Source of the DNA: Cyanobium sp. M55B138
GTDB lineage: Bacteria > Cyanobacteriota > Cyanobacteriia > PCC-6307 > Cyanobiaceae
Assembly (NCBI GenBank): GCA_018400215.1
Contig: JAGYNF010000036.1
Span: 1 to 10,838, forward strand
Direction: 5' to 3'
Length of the DNA: 10,838 nt
The position numbers were made by a program, and so were the translations under genes. Below, piece after piece: positions 1 to 7,939 of the stretch. The notes beneath the pieces were generated by a model. It was not told the DNA's origin. It ran no database searches and saw only the letters and a list, made by a program, of their open reading frames with translations. Position 1 is the stretch's first letter; the number at the start of each line of letters is the position of its first letter.

Positions 1-1
1 G

Positions 2-1198
2 GGGATGGCCCTCTCCACCCTGCGCTCCAACCGCCTGCGCAGCCTGCTCACGATGCTGGGCATCGTGATCGGCAATGCCTCGGTGATCACCTTGGTGGGG
101 GTGGGCCGGGGAGCCCAGAACCTGGCCGAAGGCCAGCTCAGCAACCTGGGGGCCAACGTGCTGTTTGTGGTGCCGGGCAGCAATGACACCCGCCGCCAGG
201 GCATCGATTTCCCCAAGACCCTAGTGCTGGAGGATGCCGAGGCCATCGCCCAGCAGGTGCCCAGCGTGAGCCGGGTCGCCCCCCAGATCACCCTCAGCGA
301 GGTGGTGCAGGCCGGCTCCGCCAGCAGCAGCGCCTCCGTGCTGGGGGTGACGCCAGAGTTTTTACCGGTGCGCCAGTTTGACCTCAAGCTCGGGCGGTTT
401 TTCAGTGGCAACGACCTCGACAGCGCCCGCAATGTGGCGGTGATTGGCCCCGACCTCGCCGAGAAGATGTTCCCGGGGCAGGACGCCCTCGGCCAGACCC
501 TGCGCATTCGCAACCAGGCCTTCGAGGTGATCGGTGTGCTCGACCCCAAGGGGGCGGTGTTCGGCCAGAACCAGGACGAAAACGCCTACATCCCCCTCAC
601 CACCATGGTGAGCAAACTCTCGGGCCGGGATCCCACCTATGGGGTGAGCCTCAACTTCATCAGTGTGGAAGCCCGCGATGCCGACAGCATCAATGCGGCG
701 GCCTTTCAGATCACCAACCTGCTGCGGCAGCGGCACCGCATCCTGCGGGAGGACGACTTCGCGGTGCGCTCCCAGAAGGACGCCCTCACCATCGTGAGCA
801 CGATCACCGGCGGGCTGACGCTGATGCTGGGTGCCATTGGCGGTGTGTCGCTGCTGGTGGGCGGCATCGGCATCATGAACATCATGCTGGTGGCGGTGAG
901 TGAACGCACCGCCGAGATCGGCCTGCGCAAGGCCCTGGGGGCCCGCAGCGGCGATGTGATGCTGCAGTTCTTGGTGGAATCGCTGGTGCTGGCCAGCCTG
1001 GGGGGGGCGATCGGCACCGCCGTGGGGGTGGGAACGGTGGCCCTGGTGGCCGTGGTCACCCCCCTGCCGGCCGCCATCGGCACGGGCACGGTGCTGCTCA
1101 CCGTGGCGCTGTCCGGTTCGATCGGCCTGTTTTTCGGGGTGGTGCCCGCCCGCCGGGCAGCCCAGCTCGACCCGATCGTGGCGCTGCGCAGCCTCTAG
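2..1198 (+). CDS. MacB/FtsX-type ABC transporter permease (5' end probably outside window)
   Basis: This is a membrane permease of the MacB/FtsX superfamily, which works with an ATPase and often a periplasmic adaptor to export or mechanically drive substrates across the envelope. Numbering from the ATG at base 5, residues 1-33 hold a basic stretch followed by the first membrane span (SLLTMLGIVIGNASVITLVG). A long MacB-like periplasmic domain runs to about residue 260. Three more hydrophobic spans follow at roughly 265-297, 325-352 and 358-380. The tail PARRAAQLDPIVALRS is the classic FtsX-family C-terminus. Relatives usually have some ten extra residues before the first span and the frame is open to the window edge, so the true start is probably upstream; ATG 5 remains possible. 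In cyanobacteria this family includes DevC-like exporters, but the substrate cannot be read here. The family is clear; the specific role is unknown. Confidence 0.9.
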   Translation, partial: GMALSTLRSNRLRSLLTMLGIVIGNASVITLVGVGRGAQNLAEGQLSNLGANVLFVVPGSNDTRRQGIDFPKTLVLEDAEAIAQQVPSVSRVAPQITLSEVVQAGSASSSASVLGVTPEFLPVRQFDLKLGRFFSGNDLDSARNVAVIGPDLAEKMFPGQDALGQTLRIRNQAFEVIGVLDPKGAVFGQNQDENAYIPLTTMVSKLSGRDPTYGVSLNFISVEARDADSINAAAFQITNLLRQRHRILREDDFAVRSQKDALTIVSTITGGLTLMLGAIGGVSLLVGGIGIMNIMLVAVSERTAEIGLRKALGARSGDVMLQFLVESLVLASLGGAIGTAVGVGTVALVAVVTPLPAAIGTGTVLLTVALSGSIGLFFGVVPARRAAQLDPIVALRSL

Positions 1199-1238
1199 GC
1201 CCCGGCCAATCAGGAAGAAAGCCTTAAGCCTGCCGGGC
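1199..1238 (+). terminator. Weak candidate terminator hairpin after the ABC permease
   Basis: GCCCCGGC directly after the permease stop can pair with GCCGGGC at 1232-1238, leaving one C bulged. The loop is about 25 nt and no T-run follows. This may be a processing or pausing element rather than a true intrinsic terminator. It is offered only because it sits exactly at the gene end. Confidence 0.22.
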
Positions 1239-1292
1239 AGATGGTCAAACCGTCACATCGGTGACCGATTGCCCAGCGGAACCGATGCGTTA

Positions 1293-1643
1293 GTGGCAGA
1301 ACTTAAGACGAGACGTGCCTTGGACGGTCTGGCGTGCGGATACCGAAACAGCAGCGATCGCATGGTGATCGTGCGCTGTTCCACCAGCCACTCTTTTTTT
1401 CTGGAGCGGGTGGTGTTCCCCTTTGAACTGCTGAGCTTCGAGGCCCCGCCCGAAGCGACTCTCGAGATCTGGACCCACGGCCTGGGGGGGCCTGAACTGG
1501 TGGAAACCATCCCCGCCCGGGAGCTGGCGATCGAACCCAGCCCACCCCCCGGCCACCTGGAGGCGATCGCTGGCGGATGGGCTGGCGATCAGGCCGATAT
1601 CGGCAGTGACGATCTGCTGGAATCCTGGGTGGCAGCGGGCTGA
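1293..1643 (+). CDS. DUF1830 family protein
   Basis: A small soluble protein of the cyanobacterial DUF1830 family, whose function is unknown. The family signature is visible: CGYRN near the N-terminus, then VRCS, then FFLERVVFPFE, then FEAPPEATLEIWTHG. No signal peptide or membrane span is seen. The C-terminal 35 residues (from about PSPPPGHLEA onward) lie beyond the conserved part and look like a variable tail. There is no good ATG: the first in-frame ATG (1362) would cut off CGYRN. The start must be GTG 1293 (chosen, giving 116 residues), TTG 1269 (124 residues) or TTG 1320. The gene lies 52 bp upstream of ftsH on the same strand. Two HIP1 octamers fall inside it (1354-1361 and 1563-1570). 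The family call is confident; the start is not. Confidence 0.82.
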   Translation: MAELKTRRALDGLACGYRNSSDRMVIVRCSTSHSFFLERVVFPFELLSFEAPPEATLEIWTHGLGGPELVETIPARELAIEPSPPPGHLEAIAGGWAGDQADIGSDDLLESWVAAG

Positions 1644-1695
1644 GGGCGCCCCCCGTTACACTTGTTAAGAATGTGTCTCAGCAAGTGTCTCGGCT

Positions 1696-3627
<1,932 letters not shown>

Positions 3628-3638
3628 TGGCGGGAGTT

Positions 3639-3663
3639 GGGGGATCGCCGCAGGGCATCCCCC
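3639..3663. terminator. Hairpin between convergent ftsH and clpP, likely bidirectional terminator
   Basis: GGGGGAT (3639-3645) pairs with ATCCCCC (3657-3663), and GCC (3647-3649) pairs with GGC (3654-3656) around the 4-nt loop GCAG, with one bulged C. This gives a compact 10-bp, GC-rich stem in the 41 bp between the two facing stop codons. No T-tract follows on either strand, so it is not a textbook intrinsic terminator. Its position favours termination or 3'-end protection for both transcripts. Confidence 0.6.
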
Positions 3664-3668
3664 AGGCT

Positions 3669-4265
3669 TCACACCGAACGGATGGGCCGCTTCTCGATCA
3701 CCTTGTCGATCAAGCCATATTCAACGGCTTCGGCAGGGGACATGAAAAAGTCGCGGTCGGTATCTTCTTCGATCCGATTGAGCGGCTGTCCGGTGCGATC
3801 GGCCAACTCCTGATTGAGCTTCTTTTTCAGGTAGAGAATTTCATCGGCCTGGATGCGGATATCACTGGCCTGCCCGCGGGCCCCGCCCAGGGGCTGGTGA
3901 ATCATGATGCGCGAGTGGGTGAGGCTGCTGCGCTTGCCCTTGGCGCCGGCACAGAGCAGAAAGGCGCCCATGGAAGCGGCAAGCCCCAGACACACGGTTT
4001 GCACATCGGGTTTGATGTGCTGCATGGTATCGAAGATGCCAAGGCCGTCATACACCGAACCTCCAGGTGAATTGATGTAGAGGAAGATGTCCTTGTCGGG
4101 ATCCTCTGCCTCCAGAAACAACAACTGGGCCACGATCCGGTTGGCCGACTCCGAGGTCACCGTTTCGCCAAGAAAGACGATCCGTTCGCGCAGCAATCGG
4201 GAGTAGATGTCGAAGGCGCGCTCACCCCGTCCCGACTCTTCAATCACAATCGGAATGGTCGTCAC
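3669..4265 (-). CDS. clpP: ATP-dependent Clp protease proteolytic subunit ClpP
   Basis: Serine peptidase subunit that assembles into the barrel-shaped Clp core and degrades proteins unfolded by ClpC or ClpX. It has 198 residues, typical for the family without a long propeptide. The catalytic triad is intact: Ser98 in GLAASMGAF, His123 in SRIMIHQP and Asp172 in DTDRDFF, so this is an active ClpP and not a ClpR-type inactive subunit. INSPGGSV (65-71) forms part of the substrate-binding strand. Translation starts at a GTG (complement of 4263-4265), giving [19 protein letters not shown], the usual cyanobacterial N-terminus. Cyanobacteria have several ClpP paralogues and I do not assign a number. 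It converges with ftsH and diverges from thf1. The window also encodes the adaptor ClpS at 6729. Confidence 0.97.
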   Translation of the reverse strand: MTTIPIVIEESGRGERAFDIYSRLLRERIVFLGETVTSESANRIVAQLLFLEAEDPDKDIFLYINSPGGSVYDGLGIFDTMQHIKPDVQTVCLGLAASMGAFLLCAGAKGKRSSLTHSRIMIHQPLGGARGQASDIRIQADEILYLKKKLNQELADRTGQPLNRIEEDTDRDFFMSPAEAVEYGLIDKVIEKRPIRSV

Positions 4266-4290
4266 TGGGCAGCAGGGGTCGTTGGCAGCG

Positions 4291-4296
4291 ATCCTA
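4291..4296 (-). promoter_or_regulatory. Candidate -10 box for clpP
   Basis: On the minus strand this reads TAGGAT, matching TANNNT, 26-31 nt upstream of the clpP GTG. It would place the transcript start near 4284. No convincing -35 is visible. Purely sequence-based inference. Confidence 0.3.
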
Positions 4297-4306
4297 CTGA
4301 GCTCAG
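4297..4306. promoter_or_regulatory. 10-bp palindrome between divergent clpP and thf1 promoters
   Basis: CTGAGCTCAG is a perfect inverted repeat in the 75-bp spacer between clpP and thf1. It lies between the two candidate -10 boxes, TAGGAT on the minus strand and TAGGGT on the plus strand. A dimeric regulator bound here could reach both promoters. No known operator is recognised, and a 10-bp palindrome can arise by chance. Confidence 0.3.
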
Positions 4307-4311
4307 GCCGC

Positions 4312-4317
4312 TAGGGT
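4312..4317 (+). promoter_or_regulatory. Candidate -10 box for thf1
   Basis: TAGGGT matches TANNNT and lies 24-29 nt upstream of the thf1 GTG start, implying a short leader of under 20 nt. No clear -35 is seen. Confidence 0.28.
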
Positions 4318-4340
4318 CGCTCCATTCCGAAACGAGCAGC

Positions 4341-5039
4341 GTGAGTGCCTGCCTCACCGTCTCAGACAGCAAGCGCGCCTTCCACAGTGCCTTCCCCCAT
4401 GTGATCGCGCCCCTCTATCGGCGCATGGTGGACGAACTGCTGGTGGAGCTGCACCTGCTCAGTCGACAGCGGGGTTTTCAAAGCGATCCACTGTTTGCCT
4501 CGGGCCTGATCCAGGTGTTCGACGGTTTCTCCCGCGGCTACCGTCCCGACGAGCATCGCGCCCCCCTGCTGGCCGCCCTCTGCAGCGCCTCCGGCTTTGA
4601 TGCCACTGAGCTGCGCCGCCAGCGGGATGGGGCAGTGGCCGCCATTGGCCAACACAGCGTCACGGAGGTGAACGCGTGGGTCGCGCAGCAGGGTGCCGGT
4701 GCCCCGGAGCCCCTGGCCAGCGCCCTGGCCAACATCCGCCGACCGGATTTTCACTACTCCCGCCTGATGGGGGTGGGCCTGTTGAGCCTGCTGGAGCAGG
4801 CCCAGGGGGCCGACGGCATGGAGCCGGCCAGCCTGCGCCAATCGGCCCACGAGCTGGGCGAGGCCATGGGCCTGCTGCGCGACCGCCTCGACAAGGACCT
4901 CAGCCTCTACGCAGCCAACCTGGAGAAGTTGGCCCAGGCGGTGGAGTTGATGGAGGAGACCCTGGCGGCCGAACGGCGCAAGCGGGAGCGGCGCCAGGCC
5001 GACCTCAGCGCAACGCCAGCCGGCCCACCAGCCGACTGA
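4341..5039 (+). CDS. thf1: Thylakoid formation / photosystem II biogenesis protein Thf1 (Psb29)
   Basis: Psb29/Thf1 is a thylakoid-associated protein of cyanobacteria and chloroplasts, needed for normal photosystem II assembly and repair. It is known to associate with FtsH complexes and affect their abundance. The family pattern is plain: TVSDSKRAFHSAFP at residues 6-19, then YRRMVDELLVELHLLS, then FDGFSRGYRPDE, and FHYSRLMGVGLLSLLE in the middle. The last 45 or so residues (about 180-222) are rich in Leu, Glu, Lys and Arg and fit the C-terminal coiled coil known for this family. At 232 residues the length is typical. The GTG at 4341 gives the normal distance to TVSD and no ATG competes. The last 35 bp overlap the end of the convergent gene at 5005. 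The family call is firm. Confidence 0.95.
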   Translation: MSACLTVSDSKRAFHSAFPHVIAPLYRRMVDELLVELHLLSRQRGFQSDPLFASGLIQVFDGFSRGYRPDEHRAPLLAALCSASGFDATELRRQRDGAVAAIGQHSVTEVNAWVAQQGAGAPEPLASALANIRRPDFHYSRLMGVGLLSLLEQAQGADGMEPASLRQSAHELGEAMGLLRDRLDKDLSLYAANLEKLAQAVELMEETLAAERRKRERRQADLSATPAGPPAD

Positions 5040-6303
5040 TGCCGCCATCGCCCACCCCGGGCCGATCCGCCAGCAGCTCCAGGCTGCTGGCCTGTTGCAG
5101 GGGCATGGGTAGCTGGCTGGGCAGCAGCGAGACCGCCGCCAGGGCCTGGGGCCTGGCCTGAAGCCGCAGGGCGGGCAGGGCCTGCCAGGCGGCGGCATCG
5201 GCGAACGGGGAGCGGAAGGGGGGCGGTTCTGGGCCCAGGAACAGCTGCAGCAGGGGCGGCCCCTCAGACTCCTCAGACTGCCCAGACCAGCGCCAGCCCC
5301 CCACCACCCGGCCGGCATCATCCCGCCAGGTGCTGGCGGCCGCCGGGTCGCTGTCCATGCCCCGGTCGATCAGCCGCTCGGCAATGCCATCCAGCATGCG
5401 TAGCCAGGCCTGGCGATCGCCCCGGGGTGCCACCACCAGCTCCAGCCCCGCCTGGAACGGGCCCCTGGCCAGGGGCCGCAGCGTCAACAGGAATGGGCTC
5501 CCCTGGAGGAGGTCCAGGTCGGACTCCTGCAGGCCATAGGCCGACACCAGCGGTTCACGAATCAACTGGCGACCCAGCAGGCCCGTGAGCAGGGGCTGCA
5601 GCGACTGGCCACTCACCTGCAGCAGCAGGTCGGGGGAGAGGGGTGGGGGCAGGGCAGCCGCGCTGGCGGCGGGGGCAGGGGCCACCAGGCCACTGGTGGC
5701 GGCCGCTTCCCCCTCAAATTGCAGCGAGCTGCTCACCAGTTGCAACTCCACACAGCCCTCCTGGAAGGTCTGCAGCAGGGGGGCCATCGGACCAGCCATC
5801 GCCCCCAGGCCATCGGCTGTCCAATAGGCGGCCTGGCGCCGCTGCAGCTGGTCGAGGCAACGCTGCTGCAGCCCCTGCTGCTGGCGCGGTGCCCGCTTGA
5901 GTTGGTCGCGCAGCAGGGTCTCGGCCAGGGGATTGGCCGCCACCACCAGCAATCCATCCACCTCCAGGCTGTGGGGCGGAAGGCCGATCGAACCGACCCG
6001 GATCGGCCGGGGCAGGGGCAGCACCAGGTAGGCACCTCCGGCGCCATCCTGCCCCCAGAACTGCCACCACAGCTGACGTTGCTGGCTCCACAGCTGCTGG
6101 ACCAGCACCTCGGGCAGACGCTGCTGCCACAGCTGGGGAACCGGCCGCCCCGGCGCAGCGGGAAAGCTCTGCAGCAGGGCGGCGTGGGGGAGCAGTCGAC
6201 CCAGACCCTCCGCCCGTGGTCGGGGCAGGCGCAGCAGGGCCAGGGCGGGGAGCAGCACAAGGCCAACGGTGACCAGGGCCGTGCAGCGCAGGGGAAAGCG
6301 CAT
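5005..6303 (-). CDS. Unrecognised membrane-anchored protein
   Basis: I do not recognise this 432-residue protein with confidence. Residues 8-25 (TALVTVGLVLLPALALLR) after a basic N-terminus form a signal anchor or uncleaved signal peptide, so the rest probably faces the periplasm or lumen. The body is rich in Gln, Leu and Trp (QLWSQQRQLWWQFWGQ at about 70-85). A first half contains DGLLVVAANPLAETLL (about 116-131). A Pro/Ala linker (about 200-224) leads to a second half of similar character. A weak resemblance to the cyanobacterial DUF3352 group, in both layout and the LLVAANPLAE-like segment, is possible but unproven. ATG 6303 is used here; ATG 6330 would add nine residues (MALAGRSRV). The frame stays open to 6456, but that extension overlaps the next gene. 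It follows petN and the small gene at 6362 on the same strand and overlaps the thf1 end by 35 bp. Confidence 0.78.
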   Translation of the reverse strand: MRFPLRCTALVTVGLVLLPALALLRLPRPRAEGLGRLLPHAALLQSFPAAPGRPVPQLWQQRLPEVLVQQLWSQQRQLWWQFWGQDGAGGAYLVLPLPRPIRVGSIGLPPHSLEVDGLLVVAANPLAETLLRDQLKRAPRQQQGLQQRCLDQLQRRQAAYWTADGLGAMAGPMAPLLQTFQEGCVELQLVSSSLQFEGEAAATSGLVAPAPAASAAALPPPLSPDLLLQVSGQSLQPLLTGLLGRQLIREPLVSAYGLQESDLDLLQGSPFLLTLRPLARGPFQAGLELVVAPRGDRQAWLRMLDGIAERLIDRGMDSDPAAASTWRDDAGRVVGGWRWSGQSEESEGPPLLQLFLGPEPPPFRSPFADAAAWQALPALRLQARPQALAAVSLLPSQLPMPLQQASSLELLADRPGVGDGGISRLVGRLALR

Positions 6304-6361
6304 CACGCGAGAGCGTCCTGCCAGAGCCATGCAGCCAGGGCCGTCGCACCGGGGGGGAAGG

Positions 6362-6586
6362 TCACGACTGACGCAGACCCCGCCCGCCCTTACCTGCGCG
6401 GGAACGACGGCGCCGGTCACGCCATTCAACGGTGGAGAGATACACCACGCCCCCACTCACAAACAGGAGCAAGAGGGCCGCGACGGCCGCCAAAACCTGC
6501 GAGCCCGTCAGGGCTGGCCACGCAATGGAAACGTCTGTCAACAAACCGATCGGGGGCTGCAATTCAGAACTTGATGCTGCCGTCAC
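6362..6586 (-). CDS. Small single-span membrane protein downstream of petN
   Basis: A 74-residue frame with one hydrophobic span (about 29-50, containing [20 protein letters not shown]), followed by [16 protein letters not shown]. This gives the inside-positive topology of a small membrane protein with a cytoplasmic basic tail. The span and the VEWRDRRRR tail look like a small conserved picocyanobacterial protein that I recall only vaguely and cannot name. The GTG at 6586 lies inside petN and overlaps its last 23 bp in another frame. In-frame TTG codons at 6562, 6544 and 6541 are alternatives that would remove most or all of the overlap. It is on the petN strand and probably shares its transcript, which hints at a role in the thylakoid membrane; that link is inference only. 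Confidence 0.6.
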   Translation of the reverse strand: MTAASSSELQPPIGLLTDVSIAWPALTGSQVLAAVAALLLLFVSGGVVYLSTVEWRDRRRRSRAGKGGRGLRQS

Positions 6587-6665
6587 CGTGCCGGCCCCAC
6601 ACCACCATGGCGATCGAAATGCTGAAAAGAGCGGCGAGCGAGGCCCAACCCAGGGTGATCAGCAT
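6564..6665 (-). CDS. petN: Cytochrome b6f complex subunit 8 (PetN)
   Basis: PetN is one of the tiny single-span subunits of cytochrome b6f, the complex that passes electrons from plastoquinol to plastocyanin or cytochrome c6 in the thylakoid. The 33 residues match the family almost end to end: a hydrophobic span [19 protein letters not shown] followed by the diagnostic [10 protein letters not shown] tail (usually GRNGDG plus a short end). The ATG is the complement of 6663-6665 and the TGA lies at 6564-6566. It diverges from clpS across 63 bp. A small membrane protein gene overlaps its 3' end on the same strand. The only oddity is His in place of the common Asn in GRNGDG. Confidence 0.95.
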   Translation of the reverse strand: MLITLGWASLAALFSISIAMVVWGRHGDGSIKF

Positions 6666-6690
6666 GTGCGTGGTGGATAGCTGCCCGGCC

Positions 6691-6696
6691 ACATTA
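6691..6696 (-). promoter_or_regulatory. Candidate -10 box for petN
   Basis: The minus strand reads TAATGT, a good TANNNT match, 26-31 nt upstream of the petN ATG. This implies a leader of about 19 nt. No clear -35 is visible. It lies beside the palindrome CCTAGG (6697-6702), which it shares with the facing clpS promoter candidate. Confidence 0.4.
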
Positions 6697-6698
6697 CC

Positions 6699-6704
6699 TA
6701 GGCT
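6699..6704 (+). promoter_or_regulatory. Candidate -10 box for clpS
   Basis: TAGGCT matches TANNNT and ends 24 nt before the clpS ATG. It is separated by only two bases from the candidate petN -10 on the opposite strand. If both are real, the two promoters cannot be occupied by RNA polymerase at the same time. Confidence 0.28.
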
Positions 6705-6728
6705 TGTGCTGCAGCGGATTGCATCGGT

Positions 6729-7055
6729 ATGCCCCCAGTGGCCAGAATCACGGCGCAAGCGGCTCCCGCCGCCCCGGCGCCAGGGGCGGTGCGAGAGCGC
6801 CAGGAGCTGCGCCAGCCCTATCCCCACATCCAGGTGGTGGTGCTGGACGACGACGTCAACACCTTCCAGCACGTGGTGGAGTGCCTGGTGCGCTACATCC
6901 CCGGTGTCAATCCAGATCAGGCCTGGGAGCTCGCCCATCGCATCGATGGCGAGGGCTCTGCCGTGGTGTGGTGCGGCCCCCTGGAGCAGGCCGAGCTCTA
7001 CCACCAGCAACTGGCCGCCGAAGGGCTCACCATGGCCCCCCTGGAGCGGGCCTGA
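6729..7055 (+). CDS. clpS: ATP-dependent Clp protease adaptor ClpS
   Basis: ClpS delivers N-degron substrates to the Clp ATPase (ClpC in cyanobacteria). The 108-residue protein has a Pro/Ala-rich flexible N-terminus (1-30) and then the ClpS fold: [18 protein letters not shown] (36-53), [11 protein letters not shown] (66-76) and the ending [10 protein letters not shown]. His70 corresponds to the conserved ligand-binding His66 of E. coli ClpS, and Asp41 and Asp42 to its Asp35 and Asp36. At the position of E. coli Asn34 this protein has Asp40. Cyanobacteria usually have two ClpS proteins (ClpS1 and ClpS2); the DDVNTF form may mark the cyanobacterial ClpS2 type, but I am not certain. Its TGA overlaps the ATG of the next gene, so the two are probably translationally coupled. 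Confidence 0.95.
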   Translation: MPPVARITAQAAPAAPAPGAVRERQELRQPYPHIQVVVLDDDVNTFQHVVECLVRYIPGVNPDQAWELAHRIDGEGSAVVWCGPLEQAELYHQQLAAEGLTMAPLERA

Positions 7056-7333
7056 TGGGACGGGTGGTCGTGACCCACAGCACCTACCTGGAGGGGTTGA
7101 TCCCCCTGCTGCAGCGGCTGGCCGCCATCCCCGGGGTGAACACCGTCACCCCAGCCGTGATCAGCCGGGTGCGGGGGCGCAGCCCGGGGTTGCGCCTCAG
7201 GGTTTCAACCCCCATCAGCGGAGGCCACAAGCTGGTGGCCCGGCGCGGTGGCAGCGCCCAGGAGGTGTTTGTGGTTACGCCCTGGTCTCGGGATCAGCTT
7301 CAGCAGGAGCTGGATCGGCTCCTGGCAGGGTGA
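7055..7333 (+). CDS. DUF2103 family protein (predicted metal-binding)
   Basis: A 92-residue protein starting [20 protein letters not shown]. It fits the DUF2103 family, described as predicted metal-binding; the biochemical role is not known to me. It has no signal peptide or membrane span. His8 in VTHSTY and His58 in PISGGHKL are visible candidate ligands. The ATG at 7055 overlaps the clpS stop (the A of TGA is the A of ATG). Coupling to clpS suggests co-expression with the Clp adaptor, but a functional link is only inference. The final 59 bp overlap the convergent gene at 7275. Confidence 0.8.
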   Translation: MGRVVVTHSTYLEGLIPLLQRLAAIPGVNTVTPAVISRVRGRSPGLRLRVSTPISGGHKLVARRGGSAQEVFVVTPWSRDQLQQELDRLLAG

Positions 7334-7799
7334 CGCGCACCCAGGCGCCCCCCTCGCGGAACCAGGGTTCCGGCATCGGCTCCAGCGCGTCAGCCTCGAG
7401 CTCCCACTGCTGCTGGAGATAGGCGGTCACGTCCGCGAGGGTGGCGTGGTCGGCCTGCCAGTGCACCACCGCCAGCTCATGGATCCGGCAAGCCAGCTGC
7501 GGCTGGGGCCCCTCGGGGAGCGGCTCCAGCCCGCTCTCCCGCAGCACAAACGTGCGGAACCGGGTCGGAACCGGCGCTGCGTCCAGCTCCTGGGGATGGC
7601 CCTCCAGGGGGTACTTGTCGAAGCAGAGCCGGCGGGCCTTGGGAAAGAGAGCCGCAGGGGCCTTGGCCAGCAACAGCGCCAGTGCTTCGGTTAAACGGCT
7701 CGGGAGCACCTGGGGTGGCGCAACGGTGCCACCGCCAATCACAAGCAGTTCATCGGCGCTAACGACGCCAGCCACGGCGGGCCCAGGATTTGCAGCCAT
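7275..7799 (-). CDS. Unrecognised 174-residue protein
   Basis: I do not recognise a family. From MAANPGPAVAG the protein is soluble with no clear signal peptide. It contains a glycine-rich segment LLVIGGGTVAPP (18-29), a Leu/Ala helix (about 36-50), and then FPKARRLCFDKYPLEGHPQELD and CRIHELAVVHW. The end has [13 protein letters not shown] followed by a Pro/Ala/Glu tail. The length and the absence of frame breaks support a real gene. Two ATGs compete: 7799 (used) and 7811, which adds MVCV. The longer frame back to 7856 runs into the tandem repeats and is less likely. The sequence around ATG 7811 is complementary to the repeat units just upstream. The 3' end overlaps the DUF2103 gene by 59 bp. 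Confidence 0.72.
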   Translation of the reverse strand: MAANPGPAVAGVVSADELLVIGGGTVAPPQVLPSRLTEALALLLAKAPAALFPKARRLCFDKYPLEGHPQELDAAPVPTRFRTFVLRESGLEPLPEGPQPQLACRIHELAVVHWQADHATLADVTAYLQQQWELEADALEPMPEPWFREGGAWVRVTLPGADPAPAEADPETRA

Positions 7800-7802
7800 C
7801 AC

Positions 7803-7849
7803 GCAAACCATCCAGAACGACACATCAGTCTGACGCCAGGCTGGTTTGC
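7803..7849 (-). promoter_or_regulatory. Possible start-codon hairpin made by the repeats
   Basis: The bases GCAAACCA at 7803-7810 are the reverse complement of TGGTTTGC at 7842-7849 inside the first repeat; the second repeat carries the same segment at 7862-7869. In the leftward mRNA this would pair repeat sequence with ATGGTTTGC at the upstream start (7811) of the 174-residue gene, possibly hiding the start region. Inference from base pairing only. Confidence 0.3.
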
Positions 7850-7900
7850 CACGCAACAGCCTGGTTTGCCACGCAACAGCCTGGTTTTCAAGGCAACAGC
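7841..7900. repeat. Three tandem 20-bp repeats
   Basis: The unit ctggtttgccacgcaacagc occurs at 7841-7860 and, identically, at 7861-7880. A third copy at 7881-7900 differs at three positions. The array lies in the leader of the 174-residue gene and just beyond the 3' end of the proposed 6S RNA. Two identical adjacent copies imply recent duplication by slippage. Confidence 0.92.
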
Positions 7901-7939
7901 CTCACGCCAAGGCGCGGCTGATGCAGATGGTGGGGGAGA

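Noticed and set aside
1656..1691. AT-rich patch (TTACAC, TTGTTA, TAAGAAT) before ftsH as a promoter
   Set aside because: Individual elements resemble promoter boxes, but no pair has acceptable spacing, so no promoter is called.
4362..5321. 319-codon minus-strand frame opposite thf1
   Set aside because: Antisense to the well-supported thf1 gene, with low-complexity Trp/Cys/Pro-rich composition.
6304..6456. N-terminal extension of the 432-residue protein
   Set aside because: The frame is open, but the extension overlaps the 74-residue gene and puts residues such as Cys, Asp and Pro before an otherwise well-formed signal anchor; ATG 6303 or 6330 is more natural.
5719..7422. Open frame of 567 codons on the plus strand
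   Set aside because: It runs antisense through the 432-residue gene, the 74-residue gene and petN, then out of frame through clpS and the DUF2103 gene. Its protein is Gln/His/Pro-rich with no family features, typical of a GC-rich shadow frame.
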